Shown: piece after piece, positions 33,452-42,303 of the stretch
Position numbering within the stretch: the stretch's first letter is position 1
How the letters are laid out: every line of letters begins with the position of its first letter
DNA from: Chryseobacterium sp. KLBC 52
GTDB taxonomy: Bacteria > Bacteroidota > Bacteroidia > Flavobacteriales > Weeksellaceae
NCBI RefSeq assembly: GCF_003347605.1
Contig: NZ_QDFZ01000006.1
Coordinates: forward strand, 186,001 to 250,000
Length of the DNA stretch: 64,000 nt
Direction: 5' to 3'
Notes under the pieces: model-generated
The model's input: only the letters and a program-made list of their open reading frames with translations
The model's database searches: none
Told to the model about the DNA's origin: nothing
Made by a program: the position numbers and the translations under genes

Positions 33452-34618
33452 TTATTTCACCGTTTTTTCAAATCTGTTAATGACTTTGTACTTTTTGTCT
33501 TTGATAACAATTTCATAATTTCCCTTATCCAGGATTAAAAAACGACTGTCTTGGGAAGTATTGAGTTCAATGATATCAGCAGGAATTCCTTCTTTTTTAA
33601 ATTCACCTTTTCTATAAGCAAAAACCAAAACCGGATAACTGGAAACTTTAGAATCTGGAATTTTATAAAACTTTCGGTTTTCACTCAACATCCAATCTGG
33701 TCTGCCTTTGATATATTTTGTAACAGGATGAATGATTTTAATATCAGTATACAACTCTTTGTCTTCCCCATTGTATATTCCCTGATTTTCATCTTTTAAA
33801 ACAACAGGAACCTTATTATTTGTCAATCTTAAAAGCGGTTCATTATACTTCAGGTTACTTTTTTCAGAAAACTGAGTCTGATCAATGGTAAACGGATTCA
33901 CACCTGTTAAGTCTGATAATCTTCCCGCCATTGTTTTCTCCCAGGATTTATGAACACCTTCATAAGCGTGCTGGTAACCGCAGTAGATGAGATATTTGCC
34001 TCCTTTATTTTTCTGCATAAAATCGAAGATATTTTTTGCTTCTCCAATTTCTCTTTCTTTGTTATTTCCTTCTGCTTCGTAGGGGAAAAGTGTAAATCCA
34101 ATTTTCAAAGCATGGTAGATAAAATTTCCGAATTCCGGTTCTTTGGAGTAATATCCGCTACTGAGAGTAGCAAATTTTGCAGTATTTAAAGAATCACTTG
34201 CTAAAGTTTCGAGTCCCAAATATCTGTAGCCTTTGTCATACAACCCTTGAAGTAAGGAAGAGGCAAAATTTCTATGACTGGCATTATGATGAGCTTCGTT
34301 AATAATGATAATCTGCTCATTAACAGCTCTTTCCAAGATATAATCTTTTGCATTGACAGGGATTAATTTTGTGTATCTCAGGCTATCTGCAGTACTCAAC
34401 TTTTTTACACGTCCAAAAGTCTCATCCCAACTTTCCAATGCCGGTTTATATTGTCCGCTTATTGAGTAGTATGTTGCTGCCATCTGGCTTCTCCAGGATT
34501 GACCTTGGGTGGAATCTGCCATCTTTTTTTTGATATCATCTGTAAACCAGTAAGGGTTTTCCTGGCCATAGCCTATTATGCTTAACAAGAGTAAAGCCAG
34601 TGAATAAGGGAGTTTCAT
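33452..34618 (-). CDS. Exported EreA/ChaN-like (TIKI superfamily) protein
   Basis: This 388-residue protein has a signal peptide (KLPYSLALLLLSIIGYGQ). Its central domain has the EreA/ChaN fold signature IIINEAHHNASHRNFASSLL (an E-x2-H-H motif with a second His), then YLGLETLA and a later YCGYQHAYEG. These residues line the metal or haem site in the superfamily. A macrolide esterase role is unlikely without closer similarity. It is probably an extracytoplasmic hydrolase or metal-binding protein of unknown substrate, and appears monocistronic. Confidence 0.65.
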   Translation of the reverse strand: MKLPYSLALLLLSIIGYGQENPYWFTDDIKKKMADSTQGQSWRSQMAATYYSISGQYKPALESWDETFGRVKKLSTADSLRYTKLIPVNAKDYILERAVNEQIIIINEAHHNASHRNFASSLLQGLYDKGYRYLGLETLASDSLNTAKFATLSSGYYSKEPEFGNFIYHALKIGFTLFPYEAEGNNKEREIGEAKNIFDFMQKNKGGKYLIYCGYQHAYEGVHKSWEKTMAGRLSDLTGVNPFTIDQTQFSEKSNLKYNEPLLRLTNNKVPVVLKDENQGIYNGEDKELYTDIKIIHPVTKYIKGRPDWMLSENRKFYKIPDSKVSSYPVLVFAYRKGEFKKEGIPADIIELNTSQDSRFLILDKGNYEIVIKDKKYKVINRFEKTVK

Positions 34619-34706
34619 GTATATTTAGTTTTTGATTGATAATTGTCATCCGATAAGCTACAAATTCAGAGCCAACAGCCTAAGAGGCCTGGCTCAAATC
34701 ATTTCT

Positions 34707-35228
34707 TTATAAATTATTTGCAAATTTTGATTTATTTACAGTTACTTTATTCTTAAAAGCTTTATAAATATAGTATTGGTTGATATTATTCTGAGTAATC
34801 AAAATAGGTTCAGCATTATCCTCAATTACAATTTTAGAATATCCCAGATCTGATGAAAAGGCATTTGAGTTCCATGAATAATACAATTCAACGGCTTTAA
34901 TTTTATCAAAATCTATTTTTCTCTCTTTTTGGCTCTGTTTATCCAATACGATGATTTGCTTTTCTAAAGGATCAATTTTAACTTCTTCCCTTAAATTTCG
35001 CAAATAATATTTTTTTCTGATTATTGCTGTTCCCAAAAAGAGATAAGTAAGAAAAGAAAACAGTAAAACCGGAACAGCAAATGAAAATATTTTTGATAAT
35101 GAAAGTTCATTCCAGTCCAGAATCATTTTACGTACAATAGCACCAGAAATAAAAACAGTAAAACACAGATAAAAATACCCCAATATCAAATTGCCTACAA
35201 TTTTATTCTTTTTATACTCAAATTCCAT
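34707..35228 (-). CDS. Hypothetical two-helix membrane protein
   Basis: This 173-residue protein starts at the ATG at 35228 (MEFEYKKNKI); a TTG three codons upstream is less likely. Two membrane helices (about 11-33 and 47-66) precede a cytoplasmic beta-rich tail with LEKQIIVLDKQSQKERKIDFDKIKAVELYYSW, reminiscent of bacterial PH-like domains. No family was recognised. It lies 38 bp downstream of the thioesterase gene. Confidence 0.6.
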   Translation of the reverse strand: MEFEYKKNKIVGNLILGYFYLCFTVFISGAIVRKMILDWNELSLSKIFSFAVPVLLFSFLTYLFLGTAIIRKKYYLRNLREEVKIDPLEKQIIVLDKQSQKERKIDFDKIKAVELYYSWNSNAFSSDLGYSKIVIEDNAEPILITQNNINQYYIYKAFKNKVTVNKSKFANNL

Positions 35229-35266
35229 TTTTAACAAGTTAAAATTGTTTTACTCTACACCTTGTT

Positions 35267-35656
35267 CTAATTAAAAAACTTCTCCAGCCAGTCGTTTTCC
35301 AGGCGTTTTATTTTTTTGGTTTCAGGATCAAACAGAATCCAAAGCGTACTTGAGTCTACCACAAGTTCGTCATTGCAATAGAATTCAACTTTTCTTGGCT
35401 GCTTGGCTCCTTCGGGAGTCAGAGGATAGGTTCTTACCGTAATGATATCACCCAGATAAACCTGTTTTTTATATCGGATATGATGATCCAGAAGCATCCA
35501 GGCATCGTTTACATATTCTGTTTGTTGTTTCAGAAGATCCCAATGCTCTGCAGCTGCTTCTTCCACCCAATGCACATATTGTACATTGTTTACATGGTTG
35601 TTCTGATCAATATGATCTTCTGTTACTTTGATCTGTTTTTCGTACATTAAATTCAT
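35267..35656 (-). CDS. Hotdog-fold acyl-CoA thioesterase
   Basis: This 129-residue protein has the 4-hydroxybenzoyl-CoA thioesterase signature in EDHIDQNNHVNNVQYVHWVEEAAAEHW, where the D-x3-HVNN-x2-Y-x3-E motif holds the active-site Asp. Further matches are WMLLDHHIRYKKQVYLGD and LWILFDPETKKIKRL. It hydrolyses acyl-CoA thioesters in the cytoplasm; the acyl chain is not predictable. An alternative ATG lies three codons in (35647). Confidence 0.88.
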   Translation of the reverse strand: MNLMYEKQIKVTEDHIDQNNHVNNVQYVHWVEEAAAEHWDLLKQQTEYVNDAWMLLDHHIRYKKQVYLGDIITVRTYPLTPEGAKQPRKVEFYCNDELVVDSSTLWILFDPETKKIKRLENDWLEKFFN

Positions 35657-35734
35657 TCTGCTGAAAGTTTACTCAAATGTATCATTTTAAAACAAAACTT
35701 TCTTCACTCAATCCCACACTTTTATGCATAAAAA

Positions 35735-35761
35735 AACGGAATCATAAGTTCTGATTCCGTT
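35735..35761 (-). terminator. Intrinsic terminator after the OmpH gene
   Basis: A perfect 10-bp stem, AACGGAATCA/TGATTCCGTT, with a 7-nt loop is followed by T on the minus strand. Confidence 0.8.
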
Positions 35762-35785
35762 ACAATATTCAGTATATTGAATTTC

Positions 35786-36358
35786 TTATTTAGATTTTCC
35801 AGCAGATTTTGCAGGCGTTGCTGTAGCTCCTAATTTAGTTTTTACAAGTGCTGTGATATCTTCACTTCCATCGTTGTACACAAGATTATTAGCTTCCTGG
35901 GATGCAATATCAAAAACATAATTGATACTTCTTTCTTTAGCAGCCGCAGAAATAGCAGCTTTTACTTTTTGCTGAAGCGGAGTAAACAATTCATTTTGTT
36001 TTGCAGAAATATCTTTAGCAGCCTGTGTTCTCGATTCTTCAATTTTTTTACCCAGAGTCTGTAATTCTGTTTGTGCTGCAATAAGTTCTTTAGTTACTGC
36101 TTCTTTGTTAGCTTCACTAAGAGTTTTTTCTTTATCCTGTGCTGCTTTCAGTTTGGTCTGATAATCACCGATTAACTTTTCAATTTCAGTCTGTTTGGTT
36201 TTTGTCAGGTTATCCACAGTTGCACTTATTGTTTTTACTTCAGGTAAACTTGCAAAAATATCATCAGTATTCACACTTCCAATCTTTTGTTGGGCTTTTG
36301 CAGCATTTGCTGTAAGGGTTAATCCTAATGTAATAAAAAGTACTTTAATTAAATTCAT
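35786..36358 (-). CDS. OmpH/Skp-family periplasmic chaperone
   Basis: This 190-residue protein has a signal peptide ending at KAQQ (residue about 24), then the OmpH start KIGSVNTDDIFASLPEVKTI. A long Lys/Glu/Gln-rich coiled-coil arm (about 45-125) is followed by the closing strand INYVFDIASQEANNLVYNDGSEDIT. Skp trimers carry unfolded outer membrane proteins through the periplasm. It is a single gene with a promoter box and terminator. Confidence 0.88.
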   Translation of the reverse strand: MNLIKVLFITLGLTLTANAAKAQQKIGSVNTDDIFASLPEVKTISATVDNLTKTKQTEIEKLIGDYQTKLKAAQDKEKTLSEANKEAVTKELIAAQTELQTLGKKIEESRTQAAKDISAKQNELFTPLQQKVKAAISAAAKERSINYVFDIASQEANNLVYNDGSEDITALVKTKLGATATPAKSAGKSK

Positions 36359-36381
36359 TTGTAATAATATTTTTTCAGCCC

Positions 36382-36389
36382 CAAATATA
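36382..36389 (-). promoter_or_regulatory. -7 box (TATATTTG) for the OmpH gene
   Basis: TATATTTG on the minus strand lies 23 nt upstream of the start codon at 36358. Confidence 0.5.
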
Positions 36390-36487
36390 ATTCAAATTTC
36401 AATTACTTATCATGTCGTATTTATTTCTTTAGTATTTTGAAATATTTACAGCACAAAAAGAGGCCAAAACAGCTTTAAACAAAAGAA

Positions 36488-36513
36488 AAACCTCCCCACA
36501 GACGAGAAGGTTT
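36488..36513 (-). terminator. Intrinsic terminator after aceA
   Basis: AAACCTTCTC and GGGGAGGTTT (minus strand) form a 10-bp stem with two G-T pairs, followed by T. It ends the aceBA unit. Confidence 0.65.
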
Positions 36514-36538
36514 CACATCAAAAAAATATGGAAAATAA

Positions 36539-37819
36539 CTAATGGAATTGTGCCGTTTCTGTAGAATCTTTCATTGCCACTGTAGCTGAAGAGCCGTTGG
36601 TAACAATATTCTGCACCTCATCAAAATAACCAGTTCCTACAAAAGACTGATGTTTTACCGCTCTGAATCCTTTCTGCTGCAATGCAAACTCACGCTCCTG
36701 AAGTTCAGAATATCCGGCCATTCCTCTTTCTTTATAAGCTAATGCCAGTTCAAACATAGCCGTATTTAATGCATGGAATCCTGCAAGGGTAATAAACTGG
36801 AATTTGTATCCCATTTTAGCCAGCTCCTCGCGGAAAGTCGACATTTCTTCCACACTCAGCTTTGCTGCCCAATTGAACGAAGGCGAACAGTTATAAGCCA
36901 GCATTTTTCCCGGGAATTTCGCATGAATTCCTTCTGCAAATCTTCTGGCCTGCTCCAGATCAGGATTCGAGGTTTCCATCCAGATCAGGTCTGCGTAGGG
37001 TGCATAAGACAGACCTCTGTCGATGCCTTGTTCTACTCCATTTCTTACCACGTAAAATCCTTCGGAAGTTCTTTCTCCTGTCACGAACTTCTTGTCTCTG
37101 TCATCAATATCAGAAGTCAGTAAATCTGCTGCATCCGCATCTGTTCTTGCAATTATAAGGCTTGGAACACCTAATACATCGGCAGCCAGACGTGCTGCAA
37201 TCAGTTTATTTACTGCTTCCTGAGTAGGCACCAATACTTTTCCGCCTAAATGTCCACATTTTTTGGCAGAAGAAAGCTGATCTTCAAAATGGACACCAGC
37301 TGCTCCTGCTTCAATCATCTGTTTCATCAGTTCAAAAGCATTCAGATTACCTCCAAAGCCCGCTTCAGCGTCTGCAATGATAGGCACAAGATATTCTTTA
37401 TTTCCTGTGCCGCTTACAGACTGCACCTGATCCGCTCTCAATAAGGCATTATTAATTTTCTTTACCACAGCAGGCACTGAATTGGCCGGATACAATGACT
37501 GATCAGGATACATCTCCCCAGATAGATTGGCATCTGCAGCCACCTGCCATCCTGAAAGATATATGGCTTCCAGCCCGGCATCCACTTCCTGTACCGCCTG
37601 ATTACCCGTTAATGCACCAAGTCCTGCCACATAATCCTGAGTATTCAGTTTATCCCAGAATTTTTTTGACATTTCTGTCGCAATAGTGTAGTCAATGGTA
37701 TAAGAACCTCGAAGTTTTAAAACTTCTTCTGCTGTATAAGGTCTTTTTACACCGTTCCAACGTGGATTCGTCAGCCAATCTTGTTCAATAGCCTGGATCT
37801 GTTCTTGTCTTGTTTTCAT
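36539..37819 (-). CDS. aceA: Isocitrate lyase
   Basis: This 426-residue protein cleaves isocitrate to glyoxylate and succinate, the first glyoxylate shunt step. It carries the catalytic loop [15 protein letters not shown] (around residue 190), [19 protein letters not shown] for Mg2+ binding, and the start-site block [18 protein letters not shown]. The length is normal for the short bacterial form. It follows aceB by 115 bp that contain a repeat array, probably in the same transcript, and is likely controlled with it by the ScfR-type regulator. Confidence 0.96.
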   Translation of the reverse strand: MKTRQEQIQAIEQDWLTNPRWNGVKRPYTAEEVLKLRGSYTIDYTIATEMSKKFWDKLNTQDYVAGLGALTGNQAVQEVDAGLEAIYLSGWQVAADANLSGEMYPDQSLYPANSVPAVVKKINNALLRADQVQSVSGTGNKEYLVPIIADAEAGFGGNLNAFELMKQMIEAGAAGVHFEDQLSSAKKCGHLGGKVLVPTQEAVNKLIAARLAADVLGVPSLIIARTDADAADLLTSDIDDRDKKFVTGERTSEGFYVVRNGVEQGIDRGLSYAPYADLIWMETSNPDLEQARRFAEGIHAKFPGKMLAYNCSPSFNWAAKLSVEEMSTFREELAKMGYKFQFITLAGFHALNTAMFELALAYKERGMAGYSELQEREFALQQKGFRAVKHQSFVGTGYFDEVQNIVTNGSSATVAMKDSTETAQFH

Positions 37820-37850
37820 AATATTTGGATTTTGTTTGATTAGATTTTGG

Positions 37851-37934
37851 GGTTCGGGTTACGAGGTTCGGAGGTTCGGAGGTACGAGATATGATTCTCA
37901 AACTTTCGGACACTTCTACTCTCTCACTCTCCAA
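37851..37934. repeat. Heptamer array (GGTTCGG type followed by CT-rich units) between aceB and aceA
   Basis: Units GGTTCGG, GTTACGA, GGTTCGG, AGGTTCG, GAGGTAC and GAGATAT (37851-37892) keep 7-bp phase. A CT-rich part follows (CTACTCT, CTCACTC, TCCAACT). The same order, GR-rich then CT-rich, recurs at 42135-42260. Confidence 0.75.
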
Positions 37935-39509
37935 CTAGATAAAAGGGTATGCTTTAAGGGTTAGAAATTCTTCAAAATTTTCACAGAAAATCAATTCATT
38001 GAAAAGTTCTTTGGCAAGATTGAATTTTCCATTCTGGAAACGGGTTTCTCCTACATACTTTTCAATATTGTCCATTTCTTCTTTTTCCCACTGCAACACC
38101 ATACTTCGGGTTAATGTTCTATCATCACTCAATACAGCTTCGTTCTTCAGCCATTGCCAGATTTGTGTTCTTGAAATCTCCGCAGTAGCTGCATCTTCCA
38201 TCAGATTATAAATGGCGGCTGCGCCAGTTCCCATCAGCCAGCTTTCCAGGTAAAGAATTCCTACATTGATATTTTTTCGGACTCCTTTTTCGGTAATATC
38301 TCCTTTGGGGATTTCCAGCAGCTGGCTTTCTGTTATATGGTATTCAAATTTTTTATCGACCTGGTTTTTAGAAGTCATATACTGGTCAAAAATTTCTTTT
38401 GCTACAGGTACCAATGCCGGATGTGCTACCCAGGTTCCATCATGACCGTTTTTCACTTCCCTTTCTTTGTCATTTCTTACTTTTTCAAAAGCCTTTCTAT
38501 TGGCTTCGTCATCGTCTTTTACAGGAATCTGAGCTGCCATTCCACCGATTGCATGTACATTTCTTTTATGACAGATTTCGATCACTCTTTTTGAATAAGC
38601 ACTCATAAAAGGAGAGGTCATGGTCACCTGATCTCTGTCCGGAACAATAAATTCGGGAAGGTTTCTGAATTTTTTAATGTAGGAGAAAATATAATCCCAT
38701 CTTCCGCAATTCAATCCTGCGCTGTGTTCTTTTAATTCAAATAAAATTTCATCAATCTGAAATGATGCGGTAATGGTTTCTATTAAAACAGTAGCTTTAA
38801 TAGTTCCCTCCGAAATTCCAAGGTAGTTTTGTGCAAAAACAAAAACCTCATTCCACCAGCGGGCTTCTTTATAGTGTTCTAATTTCGGAAGGTAAAAATA
38901 AGGGCCACTCCCGTTTTCCAAAAGCTGTTTTGCATTTCTGAAAAAATAGATTCCAAAATCAGTCAGTGATCCGGAAGCTTTTTCTCCGTTGATTTCAATA
39001 TGTTTTTCCGGAAGATGAAGCCCTCTTGGACGAACCTGTAAAACAGCCGTTTTTTCATTAAGAGTGTACGCTTTTCCTTTTTCGTTAACAAAATCTATCT
39101 TTCGGTTAATAGCATCAGAAAGATTAATCTGTCCCTGGATACAGTTTTCCCAAACCGGCGAACTGCTGTCTTCAAAATCGGCCATAAACGTAGAAGCACC
39201 GGAATTCAGGGCATTGATAATCATTTTGCGATCAACAGGGCCGGTAATTTCTACTCTTCTATCCAACATATCTTCAGGAAGTGGAGCACATACCCAATTT
39301 CCTTTTCGGATCTCTGCTGTTTCTTTCAAGAACTCAGGAAGATTACCTCTATCAAAATTTTGCTGTGTCTTTTTTCTTTCTTCTAAAAGTTCAAGTCTTT
39401 TATGATTAAAGTTCTGATGAAGCGAAATCAGAAAATCTGTCAAATCGGTAGTAAATATTTCCTCAAACTGCTTCTGCGACTTTATTTCTAACTGAGTCTT
39501 GGTTTCCAT
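37935..39509 (-). CDS. aceB: Malate synthase A
   Basis: This 524-residue protein condenses glyoxylate with acetyl-CoA to malate. I chose ATG at 39509 (METKTQLEIK); a longer reading to 39560 would start inside the promoter. Landmarks are FMADFEDSSSPVWENCIQGQ, LQVRPRGLHLPEKH, the active-site KLEHYKEARWWNEVF, TVLIETITASFQIDEI (Glu for Mg2+), LNCGRWDYIFS and GTGAAAIYNLMEDAATAEISR. It is the first gene of the aceB-aceA unit and divergent from an ScfR-type regulator. Confidence 0.96.
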   Translation of the reverse strand: METKTQLEIKSQKQFEEIFTTDLTDFLISLHQNFNHKRLELLEERKKTQQNFDRGNLPEFLKETAEIRKGNWVCAPLPEDMLDRRVEITGPVDRKMIINALNSGASTFMADFEDSSSPVWENCIQGQINLSDAINRKIDFVNEKGKAYTLNEKTAVLQVRPRGLHLPEKHIEINGEKASGSLTDFGIYFFRNAKQLLENGSGPYFYLPKLEHYKEARWWNEVFVFAQNYLGISEGTIKATVLIETITASFQIDEILFELKEHSAGLNCGRWDYIFSYIKKFRNLPEFIVPDRDQVTMTSPFMSAYSKRVIEICHKRNVHAIGGMAAQIPVKDDDEANRKAFEKVRNDKEREVKNGHDGTWVAHPALVPVAKEIFDQYMTSKNQVDKKFEYHITESQLLEIPKGDITEKGVRKNINVGILYLESWLMGTGAAAIYNLMEDAATAEISRTQIWQWLKNEAVLSDDRTLTRSMVLQWEKEEMDNIEKYVGETRFQNGKFNLAKELFNELIFCENFEEFLTLKAYPFI

Positions 39510-39537
39510 AACATATTGATTTTGTGATTTGATATTA

Positions 39538-39545
39538 CAAACATA
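39538..39545 (-). promoter_or_regulatory. -7 box (TATGTTTG) for aceB
   Basis: TATGTTTG on the minus strand lies 28 nt upstream of the aceB ATG. The usual -33 position coincides with the palindrome at 39564-39579 rather than a TTG at proper spacing, which suits regulated transcription. Confidence 0.55.
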
Positions 39546-39563
39546 AATAAAAATTTTCACAAA

Positions 39564-39579
39564 TAGCGAACGTTCGCTA
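39564..39579. promoter_or_regulatory. Operator 1 in the aceB/regulator divergent region
   Basis: TAGCGAACGTTCGCTA is a perfect 16-bp palindrome starting 18 bp upstream of the aceB -7 box. It shares the core GCGAAY-RWTCGC with a second site 35 bp away (centre to centre). Confidence 0.65.
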
Positions 39580-39598
39580 AATTTATTTAAAAATTATT

Positions 39599-39614
39599 AT
39601 GCGAATAATCGCAT
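39599..39614. promoter_or_regulatory. Operator 2 overlapping the regulator's promoter
   Basis: ATGCGAATAATCGCAT is a 16-bp inverted repeat with one mismatched central pair. It ends 9 bp upstream of the -7 box of the divergent regulator, covering its spacer and -33 region, so autoregulation is likely. Confidence 0.6.
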
Positions 39615-39623
39615 CTAATTATT

Positions 39624-39631
39624 TATATTTG
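39624..39631 (+). promoter_or_regulatory. -7 box of the ScfR-type regulator, probably leaderless
   Basis: TATATTTG ends 4 nt before the ATG at 39636, so transcription should start at or near the initiation codon. Confidence 0.55.
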
Positions 39632-39635
39632 AGTA

Positions 39636-41117
39636 ATGAATTCAGAAAGCGACTTTATCAAAACAGTTTTCGGGCTAAAACTGAAGCAGCAGAGACAAAA
39701 GAAAAACTGGTCTCTGCAGGACCTTGCTGTAAAGACAGGATTATCAAAATCTTACCTCAACGAAATTGAGAACGGAAAAAAATATCCCAAGCACGATAAA
39801 ATTATTCAACTTTCTGAAGCACTCAGCTGTACTTTCGATGATCTGGTTTCTACCAAGCTGGATAAAAGCCTGGCTCCCTTCAACGAAATTCTTCAGTCTG
39901 ATTTTTTCAAAGAAGTTCCTTTGGAGCTGTTTGGGATCAATAAGAATAACCTTATCAGCATTATCAGCGATGCTCCAAAAAAAGTAACGGCTTTCATCAA
40001 TGCTCTGATCGAAATTTCTCAGAATTATAACCTTGGAAAAGAGAGATTTTATTTTGCCGTATTAAGGTCATTTCAGGAATTGTACGATAATTATTTTCCG
40101 GAAATTGAGGAAAAAGTTGGTCTGTTTACCAAGGAAAATCACTTAAAAATCGGGAAAAGCCTGAAGTCTGACATTCTGGAGAAAATTCTTGCAGAAAAAT
40201 TCAGTTACATCATTCAGTCTGAAGATTTTGAAAAATATGGAACCCTGGATAACCTGCGTTCTCTTTTTATTCCGGAGAAAAAACTTTTACTTCTGAATCA
40301 AAAACTGGAAAAGGATCAGAAAACTTTTATCCTTGCGAAAGAAATAGGGTTTAATGTTTTGGAATTAAAAAATCGTCCCAATACGTATTCATGGCTGGAT
40401 TTTGGAAGTTTTGAGGAAATTCTGAATAATTTTTATGCCTCTTATTTTGCAGGAGCTTTACTTATTTCAAAAGAACCTGTTATTGAAAAGACTTCGGAAT
40501 TCTTCCAGCAAAATAAATGGGATCCTAAAAATTTCGAAAGTCTGATTAATAGCTTCACCCATTCACCTGAAACCTTCTATTACCGCCTTACAAACATCCT
40601 TTCGGCTGAGATGGGAATCAAGGATCTTTTTTACTTATGCCTGGTAAAAAAGAAAAATTCAGATAAAATTCAGATTTTAAAAGAGCTGCATCTTAACCAT
40701 CAACAGGCTCCTCACGCCAATGCAATGAACGAACATTACTGCAGAAGATGGATTGCGGTAAAAAATCTTGGTGATTTAAAAGAAAATGAAACCCTGACAG
40801 ATGCTCAGATTTCTCACTATAAAGATCAGGGAATAAGCTATCTGGTAATTTCTACCTCACAAAAAAATCCTTTCTCAGATGGAAGCAACAGAAGTTACTG
40901 CCTGGGCATTTTACTGAATTCTCAAACCATTAAAAAAATTGGGTTTATCAAATCTCCTTCTTTAAAAACCATTAATGTAGGGGTTACCTGCGAATCCTGC
41001 AGTATTGCGGATTGTGAAGTGAGGCAGGCACCGCCCGTAAGATTGGAAAAGGAACATTTTAATCTGAGTATGAAAAATTCTGTAGAGAAGATTAGAAAGA
41101 CGTTTGAAGATGTTTAA
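39636..41117 (+). CDS. RamB/ScfR-type XRE regulator of the glyoxylate shunt
   Basis: This 493-residue protein has an XRE helix-turn-helix at residues about 10-65 (LKQQRQKKNWSLQDLAVKTGLSKSYLNEIENG). A long middle region with an IrrE/ImmA-like segment (ILAKEIGFNVLE) follows. The C-terminal DUF2083-type Cys cluster reads VTCESCSIADCEVRQAPPVRLE. This architecture is that of short-chain fatty acyl regulators such as RamB and MccR/PrpR, which sense acyl-CoA and control acetate or propionate use. It is divergent from aceB, with two palindromic sites between. Effector and sign of regulation are inference. Confidence 0.85.
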   Translation: MNSESDFIKTVFGLKLKQQRQKKNWSLQDLAVKTGLSKSYLNEIENGKKYPKHDKIIQLSEALSCTFDDLVSTKLDKSLAPFNEILQSDFFKEVPLELFGINKNNLISIISDAPKKVTAFINALIEISQNYNLGKERFYFAVLRSFQELYDNYFPEIEEKVGLFTKENHLKIGKSLKSDILEKILAEKFSYIIQSEDFEKYGTLDNLRSLFIPEKKLLLLNQKLEKDQKTFILAKEIGFNVLELKNRPNTYSWLDFGSFEEILNNFYASYFAGALLISKEPVIEKTSEFFQQNKWDPKNFESLINSFTHSPETFYYRLTNILSAEMGIKDLFYLCLVKKKNSDKIQILKELHLNHQQAPHANAMNEHYCRRWIAVKNLGDLKENETLTDAQISHYKDQGISYLVISTSQKNPFSDGSNRSYCLGILLNSQTIKKIGFIKSPSLKTINVGVTCESCSIADCEVRQAPPVRLEKEHFNLSMKNSVEKIRKTFEDV

Positions 41118-41464
41118 ACGTGAATGGTGAATTGTCAATACGCTTCGCTTGTGAATTTTTATGTAAGGTGCGAGGTGCGGGATCCGGGTTTGTGAATAAT
41201 CGATTTGCTTCTGATATTTACGGGTAGCTTATTTTTCTAAACGCGGAGTTTGCAAAGTTTCTATACTATTTATAACTTTTCCGATCGCTATGGCGTTTCA
41301 CTCAGCAACAAAAAAATCCTTTCTCTGCTCAATGAAATGTCTTTGTGAACGATATACGAGATAAACTGACAAACCTTTGCGAACGTCATCATTAATAATA
41401 ATTCACTATTGACTTTCCGAAGCAAAAATTGACAATTATTTTCATATCTTAGTAAAAACACACT
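41118..41464. other. 347-bp intergenic region made of dispersed repeats
   Basis: It contains a heptamer run (AGGTGCG twice, GGATCCG, GGTTTGT at 41166-41193) and AATTGTCAATACGCTTCGCTTG-like sequence similar to that near 30775. GGCGTTTCACTCAGC and CCTTTGCGAACG stretches match those near 30710. No gene, promoter box or terminator was recognised. Confidence 0.5.
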
Positions 41465-42118
41465 ATGATATTAGAGGTCTTGTTTCCGAACCGTTGCATT
41501 CACTGCAACAGAATCATCGATCCTGAACTTTTGGTATGCGATCTTTGCTTCAGCCAGATTCATTTTACCCATTACAATTATTTTGAAAATAACCCTGTTA
41601 AGGAAAAATGCAGTTTATTATTTCCGGTTGAAAACGCGTTTGCTTTAATACAATTTGAAAAGGAAGGTTTAAGCAGAAAGATTATTCACGATCTTAAATA
41701 CAGGAACCGGGAAAAAACAGGCAAAATTCTGGCAGACTGGACTACAGATCGCCTTGATTTCAGAGATGAGAATCCTGATCTTTTAGTAAGTGTTCCGCTT
41801 CATCCAAGGAAACTCCGCGAGCGAGGATATAATCAACTTCATTTATTCACAGAAACATTATCAGAATTTTATGATATCCCGTTTGATCATGAATTAGTCA
41901 AAAGAAATCATTATTCCAAAGCTCAGGCATTAAAAGATAAGAAGCATAGATTGGAATCTACTCATATGTTCTCCATTACCCAATCTATTACCGGGAAGCA
42001 TATTCTACTGATTGACGATGTTTTCACCACAGGAAATACGGTTTCATCAATTGCCTGGGAGATTTTAAATGCAGGGAATAATAAAGTGAGTGTTTTGGTA
42101 ATGGCTGAAGATGTTTGA
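41465..42118 (+). CDS. ComF-family phosphoribosyltransferase-like protein
   Basis: This 217-residue protein has an N-terminal double zinc finger (RCIHCNRII and VCDLCFSQIHF). A PRTase domain includes VSVPLHPRKLRERGYNQ and the PRPP loop HILLIDDVFTTGNTVSS. ComF homologues help take up transforming DNA as cytoplasmic partners of the competence helicase. No other competence gene is in the window. It appears monocistronic. Confidence 0.9.
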   Translation: MILEVLFPNRCIHCNRIIDPELLVCDLCFSQIHFTHYNYFENNPVKEKCSLLFPVENAFALIQFEKEGLSRKIIHDLKYRNREKTGKILADWTTDRLDFRDENPDLLVSVPLHPRKLRERGYNQLHLFTETLSEFYDIPFDHELVKRNHYSKAQALKDKKHRLESTHMFSITQSITGKHILLIDDVFTTGNTVSSIAWEILNAGNNKVSVLVMAEDV

Positions 42119-42134
42119 TACAAGTTTCAGGGAG

Positions 42135-42260
42135 CGAGGTCCGAGTTCCGGGCTGGTGAGATGCAGGATGCGAGGTGTGGAGATCATCTTCAAAAATATT
42201 CTCAAAATCTACAACTCTCCCACTCTAAAACACTCTCACTCTCTTACTCAATCCATTTTC
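42135..42260. repeat. Composite heptamer array (GR-rich then CT-rich)
   Basis: Units CGAGGTC, CGAGTTC, CGGGCTG, GTGAGAT, GCAGGAT, GCGAGGT and GTGGAGA (42135-42183) are in 7-bp phase, followed by CT-rich units (CCCACTC, CTCTCAC types) to about 42255. The layout repeats that at 37851-37934. Confidence 0.7.
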
Positions 42261-42303
42261 ATGATTCAATTCTTTTTCCTAATTTTCCGGAAACTACACA
42301 ACT

